Shown: positions 1 through 5,271 of the stretch, one piece after another
Layout of the letters: every line of letters starts with the position of its first letter
Position numbering within the stretch: position 1 is the stretch's first letter
Source: UBA9676 sp036522155
GTDB lineage: Bacteria > Actinomycetota > Actinomycetes > Streptosporangiales > Streptosporangiaceae
Length of the DNA: 5,271 nucleotides
NCBI GenBank assembly: GCA_036522155.1
Contig: DATDGI010000326.1
Coordinates: forward strand, 1 to 5,271
Direction: 5' to 3'
Notes under the pieces: generated by a model
Told to the model about the DNA's origin: nothing
The model's database searches: none
The model's input: the letters and a program-made list of their open reading frames with translations, nothing else
Position numbers and translations under genes: made by a program

Positions 1-1
1 C

Positions 2-1267
2 GTGGAGATCAAGAACAACATCAAGCGGCTGTGGTGGCGGTCGATGGTCACGCAGCGCGATGACATCGTCGGCCTCGATTCCAGCGTGATCCTCGCCCCC
101 GAGGTCTGGCAGGCCAGCGGGCACATCACCGAGTTCGTCGACCCGCTGACCGAGTGCCAGTCGTGCCATCGCCGGTTCCGCGCCGATCACCTGCTCGAGG
201 CCTACGAGGAAAAGCACGGACACGCGCCCGAGAACGGTCTGCTAGACCTCGCCTGTCCGCATTGCGGCACCAAGGGTGCCTTCACCGAGCCGCGGATGTT
301 CAACGGGCTGCTGCGCACCTACCTGGGCGCGACCGAGGACGAGTCCGGGCTCGCATACCTGCGGCCGGAGACGGCCCAGGGCATCTTCATCAACTACAAG
401 AACGTGCTGCAGACGTCGCGGAAGAAGGTCCCGTTCGGGATCGCGCAGATTGGCAAGTCGTTCCGGAACGAGATCACGCCAGGTAACTTCATCTTCCGCA
501 CCCGCGAGTTCGAGCAGATGGAGATGGAGTTCTTCGTCAAGCCGGGCACCGACGAGGAGTGGCACGACCACTGGATCGCCAGCCGGATGGCCTGGTACAC
601 CGGCCTCGGCCTGCGCCCGGAGAACCTGCGGCTGTACGAGCACCCGCCGGAGAAGCGCTCGCACTACTCCAAGCGGACGGTGGACATCGAGTACCGGTTC
701 AGCTTCCCCGGGTCCGAATGGGGTGAACTGGAGGGCATCGCCAACCGGACCGACTTCGACCTGTCCACCCACGCCCGCGCGTCCGGTCAGGAACTGTCGT
801 ACCTGGACGCCGACTCGGGCGAGCGGTACGTGCCGTACGTCATCGAGCCGGCCGCCGGGGTCGACCGTTGCATGCTCGTCTTCCTCATGGACGCCTATGC
901 CGAGGACGAGGCGCCCGACGCCAAGGGCACCATGGAGAAGCGGACCGTGCTCCGGCTCGACCCGCGGATCGCGCCGGTCAAGGTGGCCGTGCTGCCGCTG
1001 TCGCGCAACGCTGACCTGTCGCCCAAGGCGCGGGACGTCGCGGCCCAGTTGCGCAAGCGGTGGAGCACCGACTTCGACGACGCCAGCGCGATCGGGCGGC
1101 GGTACCGCCGGCAGGACGAGATCGGGACGCCGTTCTGCGTGACCATCGATTTCGAGACGCTGTCTGACCAGGCGGTGACGGTGAGGGAGCGGGACTCGAT
1201 GCGGCAGGATCGGGTCGGGATTGATGCCTTGGAGGCGTACCTGGGGGAGCGGCTGGTGGGGTGCTGA
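2..1267 (+). CDS. glyS: Glycyl-tRNA synthetase, single-chain dimeric type (5' partial)
   Basis: Class II aminoacyl-tRNA synthetase that charges tRNA-Gly with glycine in the cytoplasm using ATP. The visible 421 residues open at VEIKNNIKR, which in Streptomyces-type GlyRS (about 460 aa) lies near residue 40, so roughly 39 N-terminal residues, including the first part of motif 1, are off the left edge; the GTG at position 2 is an internal valine, not a start. Visible parts in order: two zinc-ribbon pairs CxxC (Cys52/55 and Cys85/88); the LRPETAQGIF block (120-129); motif 2 (FRNEITP at 154-160 and FRTREFEQMEMEFF at 165-178); the glycine-specific SEWGELEGIANRTDFDL block (238-254); motif 3 with Arg289 (AAGVDR); and the C-terminal anticodon-binding domain from about 323 (APVKVAVLPLSR) through the IGRRYRRQDEIGTPFC block. 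The end LGERLVGC is the expected C-terminus. It is the alpha2 type, not the alpha2-beta2 glyQ/glyS pair. No defects are seen. Confidence 0.97.
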   Translation: MEIKNNIKRLWWRSMVTQRDDIVGLDSSVILAPEVWQASGHITEFVDPLTECQSCHRRFRADHLLEAYEEKHGHAPENGLLDLACPHCGTKGAFTEPRMFNGLLRTYLGATEDESGLAYLRPETAQGIFINYKNVLQTSRKKVPFGIAQIGKSFRNEITPGNFIFRTREFEQMEMEFFVKPGTDEEWHDHWIASRMAWYTGLGLRPENLRLYEHPPEKRSHYSKRTVDIEYRFSFPGSEWGELEGIANRTDFDLSTHARASGQELSYLDADSGERYVPYVIEPAAGVDRCMLVFLMDAYAEDEAPDAKGTMEKRTVLRLDPRIAPVKVAVLPLSRNADLSPKARDVAAQLRKRWSTDFDDASAIGRRYRRQDEIGTPFCVTIDFETLSDQAVTVRERDSMRQDRVGIDALEAYLGERLVGC

Positions 1268-1294
1268 GCTCTTTACCCCAGGTTCGTGCTGGGT

Positions 1295-1355
1295 GCACAG
1301 GCGGCGCGCGCGTCCGGCCGGCTGAACGCCTTGCCGGACGTCACGCCGCCTGCGC
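1295..1355 (+). terminator. Two-tier hairpin downstream of glyS, probable terminator
   Basis: Starts 28 bases after the glyS stop. The outer stem CAGGCGGCG (1298-1306) is a perfect 9-bp match to CGCCGCCTG (1344-1352), and two more pairs (1295-1296 with 1354-1355) follow past one mismatch. Inside a 4/3-base internal loop is a second perfect 8-bp stem, CGTCCGGC (1311-1318) with GCCGGACG (1333-1340). The apex can form a short GGC/GCC stem (1320-1322 with 1328-1330) around TGAAC. No T-tract follows, as is common for actinobacterial terminators. The structure is read directly; the terminator role is inferred from its place after a housekeeping gene. An RNA-level regulatory structure is the alternative. 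Confidence 0.6.
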
Positions 1356-1362
1356 TTGACCT

Positions 1363-1440
1363 GGCTCGCTTCGCATCGCCCTCTCTCGGGCTTGCTTCGC
1401 ATTGCTCCAGCTCGGGCTCGCTTCGCATCGCCACCTCTTT
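1363..1440. repeat. Three tandem 26-bp units
   Basis: Three head-to-tail units start at 1363, 1389 and 1415, exactly 26 bp apart. Each begins GGCTYGCTTCGCATYGC. Units 1 and 3 are identical over their first 18 bases and match at about 22 of 26 overall; unit 2 matches unit 1 at about 20 of 26. A fourth unit appears to begin at 1441 with GGCTCAC and then decays. The array is not palindromic, has no spacers and contains no credible gene. It fills most of the space between the probable glyS terminator and the dehydrogenase RBS. Function unknown. Confidence 0.8.
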
Positions 1441-1482
1441 GGCTCACGGCGGACAATTGGGGCGACTGGTTAGCCGCTGCTC

Positions 1483-1488
1483 GGAGGG
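1483..1488 (+). promoter_or_regulatory. Ribosome binding site of the dehydrogenase gene
   Basis: GGAGGG lies just before ATG 1492, with four bases between GGAGG and the ATG. It is a strong anti-16S match and fixes the start. The Rossmann strand (VVVGVL) begins at residue 5, as expected for this family. Confidence 0.8.
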
Positions 1489-1491
1489 TGT

Positions 1492-2382
1492 ATGGGCGCG
1501 AGAGTTGTTGTCGGGGTGCTGCATCCGGGGGAGATGGGGGCCGCGGTCGGGGCGTGCCTGACGGGGTGCGGCCATCGCGTCGTCTGGGCATCCGCCGGGC
1601 GCAGCACCGCTACCTCCGCCAGGGCAGTGGCTGCGGGGCTGTCTGACGTCGCCTCCCTGACCGAGGTGGTCAGGCAGGCGGATGTCGTGTTCTCTGTTTG
1701 CCCGCCGCAGGCGGCGGTTGGGGTGGCCCGGTCGGTGGCTGGGTTTCGCGGTGTGTACGTGGACGCCAATGCCGTTTCGCCGGCCACCACGCGGGAGATC
1801 GCCCAGGCGGTAACCACGGGCGGGGCCAGCTACGTTGACGGGGGCATCATCGGGCCGCCCCCGCACACCCCCGGGACCACCCGCCTGTACCTGTCGGGCC
1901 GCCAGGCCGCCGGAGTAGCGGACCTGTTCACCGGCAGCACGCTTGAAGCCGTGATTATCGGCGATGAGCCTGGTCAGGCGTCCGCGCTGAAGATGGCCTA
2001 CGCCGCCTGGACCAAGGGGACCGCGGCTCTGCTCCTCACCATCCGGGCGCTGGCTCGCGCCGAAGGGGTCGAGGAAGCTTTGCTGTCCGAATGGCGGTTG
2101 TCTCAGGCCGCGCTGCTTGATCGCTCCCTGGGAGCTGCTGATTCAGCGACGGCCAAGGCCTGGCGGTGGACTTCGGAAATGCGGGAGATCGCCGACTCCA
2201 TGGCTGCCCACGGTCTGCCCCGCGGCTTTCACGAAGCTGCGGCCGCCATTTACGGGCGGCTCCCGCCGCCTGACACCCCGGCCGGTACCGGAGACACGCT
2301 GAGCCATGTGATCGGCGTTTTGCTGGGTGAGGGGGTCAGCGGGCCGGGTCCGGGCGGTGCTGATAGAGGCCCAGCCAGGTAG
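1492..2382 (+). CDS. NAD(P)-dependent oxidoreductase, beta-hydroxyacid dehydrogenase superfamily with DUF1932-type C-terminus
   Basis: 296-residue cytoplasmic dehydrogenase related to 6-phosphogluconate and 3-hydroxyisobutyrate dehydrogenases. The N-terminal Rossmann domain has the dinucleotide loop GVLHPGEMG (8-16), and DVVFSVCPP (64-72) lies at the usual end of the fourth strand. DANAVSPATT (91-100) and VDGGIIGPPP (115-124) form the substrate side. Lys167 in ALKMAYAAWTKG (165-176) sits where the superfamily has its catalytic lysine. The all-helical C-terminal part with KAWRWTSEMREIADSM (222-237) and RLPPPDTPAG (256-265) is typical of DUF1932 proteins. The substrate cannot be told from sequence. 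A perfect RBS supports ATG 1492. The last 15 residues are Gly/Pro/Arg-rich and lie past the conserved domain; they are encoded by DNA that overlaps the end of the opposing glycosyltransferase gene. No clear promoter is seen upstream. The gene is separated from glyS by a probable terminator, so it is likely transcribed independently of it. Confidence 0.9.
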   Translation: MGARVVVGVLHPGEMGAAVGACLTGCGHRVVWASAGRSTATSARAVAAGLSDVASLTEVVRQADVVFSVCPPQAAVGVARSVAGFRGVYVDANAVSPATTREIAQAVTTGGASYVDGGIIGPPPHTPGTTRLYLSGRQAAGVADLFTGSTLEAVIIGDEPGQASALKMAYAAWTKGTAALLLTIRALARAEGVEEALLSEWRLSQAALLDRSLGAADSATAKAWRWTSEMREIADSMAAHGLPRGFHEAAAAIYGRLPPPDTPAGTGDTLSHVIGVLLGEGVSGPGPGGADRGPAR

Positions 2383-3889
2383 CGCCGCGGCCGGGACGCA
2401 GCACGTTCACGAGGTGGAACCCCGGGGCGAGGTAGCCGGCCGGGTCCTGCCAGGCCCCGATCTCGACCACCCAGATCCGGCCGATGCCGCGCTCCCGCGC
2501 CCGCACAACGGGCGGCAGGACACTGGGGGCGTAGAGCCGGCCCGCGTCGGCGCCGGAACTCGCCATCCCTATCTCGCGCAGGCGCCCGAACGCCCACGGA
2601 TACACCAGGTACCAGGGCGGGATGCTCTTCCCGGGAAAGATGACGGCATCGCCCGGCCGCTGCCGCGCGGCCAGCGCACTGGCGGCGGCGGTCAGATCTA
2701 CCCGCGGTGCGCGCAGTGCCAGTTGCGCCGGCATGGCCAGCAGCACGATCACGGCCAGGACGGCCGCGCGCACGGCCCAGCCCAGGGCGGCCAGGCCGGC
2801 CCCCGCCACCAACGCCACCGCGGGCAGGCAGAACACGATGTAACGGGAGTTGTAGACCGGCTTCAGTTCCGAGGCGGCCAGCAGCGCCAGCGGTGGCAGC
2901 ACCAGCCACGGCACGGCCAGCCATCCGAGCCCCCGGCGGCCGCCACCGGACCAGGCACCGACCCGGATCGCGCGCACCAGCCAGGACGTTCTCGCCCGGC
3001 CGGGACGGCCGGGGGCCGCGTCGCCGGTGATCGCGCCCAGCACGGCCAGCAGGGCGACCGGCACCGCGGACAGCGCCGAGCCGAGCGCCAGCGACTGCAC
3101 CACATCCACCAGGGCGGCCGGGCTCAGCCCCGGGATCCAGGCGATCTGCACCCGCTGCAGCCAGCCGAAGACCGCTACCGGGAGGACCGCGGCCCCGGCC
3201 CCGGCCACCGTGACCAGCCATCGGCGCGCCAGGCGGCTGCGGCGCAGGCGGCCCGGCAGACCGCGCCAGGGGCCCTCCCCGCGCCGCCAGCCGATCAGGG
3301 TCACCGCGTGCGCGGCGACCAGCAGCAGCGCCAGCAGCTCCAGGTATCCCAGCAGCACCAGCAACAGCCCGTAGAGGGTGAGACGGCCTGGCCGCGGGTC
3401 GTCGGCGACCCGGATCACCTGCCAGCACGCGAGCACGGCGACCGCGGTGACCATCGCGTAGGGCCGGGCGTCATGGCCCTGCAAGGCGATCATGGGCAGG
3501 GCGGCGAAGACCAGCCCCGCCCACAGGCCGGTGCGACGGGACCGGAGGCGGCAGCCGAGCGCGGCCACCCCGGCCGCGGCCGCCGCCATGGCCGCCGCCG
3601 AGGGCAGCCTGGTTGCCAGCTCACCCGTGCCTGCCACCTGCACCACCGGCCATAGCACCAGGTAGTACAGGCCATGCACGGCATCGACGTGGGTGGTCAT
3701 CCGCAGCAGCTGTGGCAGCGACCGTTGCAGCGCCGATACCGTGTCGGCCTCGTCGCCCCAGTAGGGCTGGGAACGGATGCCCCAGAGCATCACCGCCAGC
3801 GTGACCACCGGGGCGGCGGCCAGTGGCCAGCCCGTCCGGCGCACTAAGGACCGCTGGCCAGCTCGTGCCAGATCCGCCCGTACGCCCAC
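2336..3889 (-). CDS. Polytopic GT-C glycosyltransferase, family 39 (PMT)-like
   Basis: 517-residue integral membrane protein, probably transferring a sugar from a polyprenyl-phosphate donor on the outer face of the membrane; donor and acceptor are unknown. After a short basic N-terminus (RSLVRR, 13-18) and a first TM (about 21-37) comes the acidic loop motif YWGDEAD (43-49), the presumed catalytic Asp-Glu of GT39-like enzymes, then VDAVHGLYYL (68-77), matching the second conserved loop. HDARPYAM (139-146) is also typical. About ten TM segments follow one another (roughly 71-87, 97-113, 121-139, 144-160, 171-199, 223-242, 262-286, 321-338, 349-369, 372-391), with SRYIVFCLPA at 348-357. Residues 392-517 form a soluble, presumably extracytoplasmic tail. 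The start chosen is GTG 3889, four bases after a G6 tract; TTG 3892 is the alternative. No ATG or GTG occurs in frame between 3889 and the stop of the upstream gene at 3975. The 3' end overlaps the convergent dehydrogenase gene by 47 bases. A mannosyl- or arabinosyltransferase-like role cannot be distinguished. Confidence 0.88.
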   Translation of the reverse strand: MGVRADLARAGQRSLVRRTGWPLAAAPVVTLAVMLWGIRSQPYWGDEADTVSALQRSLPQLLRMTTHVDAVHGLYYLVLWPVVQVAGTGELATRLPSAAAMAAAAAGVAALGCRLRSRRTGLWAGLVFAALPMIALQGHDARPYAMVTAVAVLACWQVIRVADDPRPGRLTLYGLLLVLLGYLELLALLLVAAHAVTLIGWRRGEGPWRGLPGRLRRSRLARRWLVTVAGAGAAVLPVAVFGWLQRVQIAWIPGLSPAALVDVVQSLALGSALSAVPVALLAVLGAITGDAAPGRPGRARTSWLVRAIRVGAWSGGGRRGLGWLAVPWLVLPPLALLAASELKPVYNSRYIVFCLPAVALVAGAGLAALGWAVRAAVLAVIVLLAMPAQLALRAPRVDLTAAASALAARQRPGDAVIFPGKSIPPWYLVYPWAFGRLREIGMASSGADAGRLYAPSVLPPVVRARERGIGRIWVVEIGAWQDPAGYLAPGFHLVNVLRPGRGATWLGLYQHRPDPAR

Positions 3890-3893
3890 CAAG

Positions 3894-3899
3894 CCCCCC
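3894..3899 (-). promoter_or_regulatory. Weak G-rich RBS deciding the GTG start of the glycosyltransferase
   Basis: Read on the minus strand, GGGGGG lies four bases before GTG 3889 and only one base before TTG 3892, which favours the GTG. It is a poor Shine-Dalgarno match (no GGAGG), so the start is moderately supported only. Confidence 0.4.
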
Positions 3900-3924
3900 G
3901 CCGTTGCCGACCCCGGCCACGGAG

Positions 3925-3965
3925 AGCTTACCCGGCGTGAATACAGATGGTGAGCAGATGTGAAC
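3925..3965 (-). promoter_or_regulatory. Possible operator/promoter of the glycosyltransferase: three GTTCACC-like elements and a TANNNT -10
   Basis: In the 85-base gap between the two minus-strand genes, the minus strand reads GTTCACA (3965-3959), GCTCACC (3955-3949) and ATTCACG (3942-3936). These match the GTTCACC core of actinobacterial PhoP direct-repeat units at 6, 6 and 5 of 7 positions. A TAAGCT hexamer fitting the actinobacterial TANNNT -10 follows at 3930-3925, about 35 bases before GTG 3889, with no good -35, as in activator-dependent promoters. The unit spacing (10 then 13 bases) departs from the usual 11, so PhoP binding is speculative. The repeats are read directly; the function is inferred. 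Confidence 0.3.
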
Positions 3966-3974
3966 GAAGAGTAG

Positions 3975-5270
3975 TTACCAGGCCGGCCAGGGCGACGTGC
4001 CGCGGGGGAGCTGGGCGGGCAGCGGGGTGAAGCCCGCGGCGGTCTGGACGCCGAGTTCGAGGCCGTAGTTGGCCACGTTCGTGCCGCGCGGGAGGATGCC
4101 CGGCCGTCCCGGGGTGTGCGCGACGACGATGAGCGTGCGGCCGTCCGGGCTGGACCACAGCACGTCCTCACCCTGGCCCGGGTACATGCCGGGGAGCTGC
4201 CACTCGCCCAGGGCGGTCACCGGCTGGCCGGTGGCGGTGGAGAACTCGGTGAAGGCCACTTCGCTGGACAGCGGGTGCAGCGTCTCCGACGCGGTGGCGG
4301 CGGCAATCTTCGTGCCATCGCCGGTGATGATGGCGCTGGGGCCGAGGATGACGTTGCTCGCCCGGCCGTGCACGTAGTGGAAACTCTCCGCGTCGTCCCG
4401 CCACTGCACCGCCAGCCGGCTGTCAGCCCGCAGGCTCCCGCCGGGGGTCGTGGTGTCGAGCAGCCGGATGTCGATGCTGTTGCCCACCCACTGCTGGAAG
4501 GCGAGCTCCCGGCCGTCCGCGGTCCAGGACAGGACGTGGCCGATGCCGCCGGCGTTGTTGGTGACCGGCCCGCCACCGGGCCAGGTCCACACCCGTTCGG
4601 CCCCGGTGGCCAGGGCGAAGACCTGGATCCGCGGGCCGGGCCCGCCGCCGCGGCCCCCGCGCCACGCCACCGCAAACTGGGCCGCATCCGGGGTGAGCGC
4701 GATGTCGGAGATCGTCGCGCTGGCCGGCTCGGCGGGCAGCGCCAGCCGGGTCAGCCCGGCGGGCCGGCCGTCCGGGCCGAGGTGGAGCAGGTAGAAGGTG
4801 GGCGGCCCGGTCCGCGCCGCCACGGCCCGGCCCCGCGAGTATTCGGCCCGCCAGCTGCTGGCGGCGAGCACGAAGTCGTGGCCGTTGCCGGCCGCGCTGG
4901 CGAGGTCAAAGGCCCGGAACGGGCGGGGCGGGGTCATGGTCGCCAGCAGCGCGCCGGTGGCGGTCGCCCGGATCTGCGCCACCTGGGGGTAGACCAGCGC
5001 CCGCGTGTGCCGGGCGCTGGTCAGCTCGAGATAATACGGCGGCACCGCGGCCAGTGGGTTCTCCACTACCTGCCGGTGGCTGGTCGCGTGACTGGGCGTG
5101 CGGGGGTGGTCCGGGGCAACCGATGCCACCGCCCAGATGATCGCCGCGACCGCGGCCGCCGCGGCCAGCGGCGCCGCCCAGCCCGCCCAGCGGGTGCCCC
5201 GGGGACGGCGCTGCCCGGGCCGCCACCGGCCGTTCCCGGCCGGGCCGTCCGGCAGCCGCAGTGGCGGGGC
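3975..5270 (-). CDS. Membrane-anchored WD40/PD40-like beta-propeller protein (5' partial)
   Basis: The reading frame is open from the right edge to a TAA at 3977-3975, giving 431 visible residues; the true start is off the window. A GTG at 5129 would be in frame but falls in the hydrophobic segment, so it is not a good start. Order: a basic Pro/Gly/Arg-rich N-terminus (about 1-28), a single TM segment WAGWAAPLAAAAAVAAIIWAVASV (about 28-51), then an extracytoplasmic repeat domain. Four strand-turn-strand motifs of TolB/PD40 type are visible: SDIALTPDAAQFAVAW (188-203), LSWTADGRELAFQQW (247-261), AIITGDGTKIAAAT (313-326) and VLWSSPDGRTLIVV (370-383). The segment IRLLDTTTPGGSLRADSRL (268-286) is characteristic of a widespread actinobacterial group of uncharacterised proteins annotated as WD40 or TolB-like. 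No catalytic residues are recognisable; it may bind or sense something outside the membrane. It lies 85 bases upstream of the glycosyltransferase on the same strand and may share its transcript. Confidence 0.82.
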   Translation of the reverse strand, partial: APPLRLPDGPAGNGRWRPGQRRPRGTRWAGWAAPLAAAAAVAAIIWAVASVAPDHPRTPSHATSHRQVVENPLAAVPPYYLELTSARHTRALVYPQVAQIRATATGALLATMTPPRPFRAFDLASAAGNGHDFVLAASSWRAEYSRGRAVAARTGPPTFYLLHLGPDGRPAGLTRLALPAEPASATISDIALTPDAAQFAVAWRGGRGGGPGPRIQVFALATGAERVWTWPGGGPVTNNAGGIGHVLSWTADGRELAFQQWVGNSIDIRLLDTTTPGGSLRADSRLAVQWRDDAESFHYVHGRASNVILGPSAIITGDGTKIAAATASETLHPLSSEVAFTEFSTATGQPVTALGEWQLPGMYPGQGEDVLWSSPDGRTLIVVAHTPGRPGILPRGTNVANYGLELGVQTAAGFTPLPAQLPRGTSPWPAW

Positions 5271-5271
5271 G

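Noticed and set aside
1356..1361. TTGACC as a -35 box for the dehydrogenase gene
   Set aside because: No acceptable -10 lies 16-19 bases downstream; that position is inside the first 26-bp unit.
1363..1440. CRISPR array
   Set aside because: The 26-bp units are contiguous with no unique spacers, only three copies exist, and no cas gene is present.
242..1591. 449-codon open frame on the minus strand antisense to glyS
   Set aside because: It is Arg/Pro/Gly-rich with no recognisable motif, runs opposite to an unambiguous glyS and through the intergenic repeats. It is a typical shadow frame in GC-rich DNA.
2327..3655. 442-codon plus-strand open frame opposite the glycosyltransferase
   Set aside because: Gln/Arg/Gly/Pro-rich and low in complexity, with no motif. 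The opposing frame has TM segments and GT39 loop motifs.
3890..4171. N-terminal extension of the glycosyltransferase to an upstream start
   Set aside because: The added residues are Ser/Arg/Pro-rich, run antisense-free but in the wrong frame through the propeller gene, and would place about 90 non-membrane residues before the first TM. GTG 3889 fits the family better.
5127..5129. GTG as the start of the propeller gene
   Set aside because: The frame continues open to the window edge and encodes the basic leader and TM segment just upstream; starting here would remove the membrane anchor.

Overview
The window is GC-rich DNA with strongly GC-biased third codon positions, from a high-GC actinobacterium. 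The best taxonomic clue is the glycyl-tRNA synthetase, which is of the single-chain dimeric type and follows the Streptomyces-type protein almost motif for motif. The TM-anchored WD40/PD40-like protein and the GT-C glycosyltransferase are also of kinds common in Actinomycetota. I cannot place it below phylum or class from sequence alone.

Layout. Positions 2-1267 (+) hold the 3' nine-tenths of glyS, cut by the left edge. Positions 1268-1491 are a 224-base gap with two clear structures: a long two-tier inverted repeat (about 1295-1355), probably the glyS terminator, and directly after it three tandem 26-bp units (1363-1440). Positions 1492-2382 (+) encode a Rossmann-fold NAD(P)-dependent dehydrogenase with a C-terminal DUF1932-type domain. 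Its last 47 bases overlap tail-to-tail with a minus-strand gene (2336-3889) for a polytopic GT-C (family 39-like) glycosyltransferase. Upstream of that gene on the same strand, after an 85-base gap, lies a TM-anchored beta-propeller-like protein (3975-5270), cut by the right edge.

How they fit together. The left half is housekeeping (glycine charging) plus an oxidoreductase of unknown substrate. The right half is a minus-strand pair of cell-envelope genes that could be co-transcribed. The 85-base gap between them is locally AT-richer and carries three GTTCACC-like direct elements and a possible -10, so the glycosyltransferase may also have its own regulated promoter. I see no RNA gene, mobile element, CRISPR array or phage signature. 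I found no convincing new multi-gene system. The items most worth checking are the GTTCACC-like elements, the 26-bp tandem array and the convergent gene overlap.
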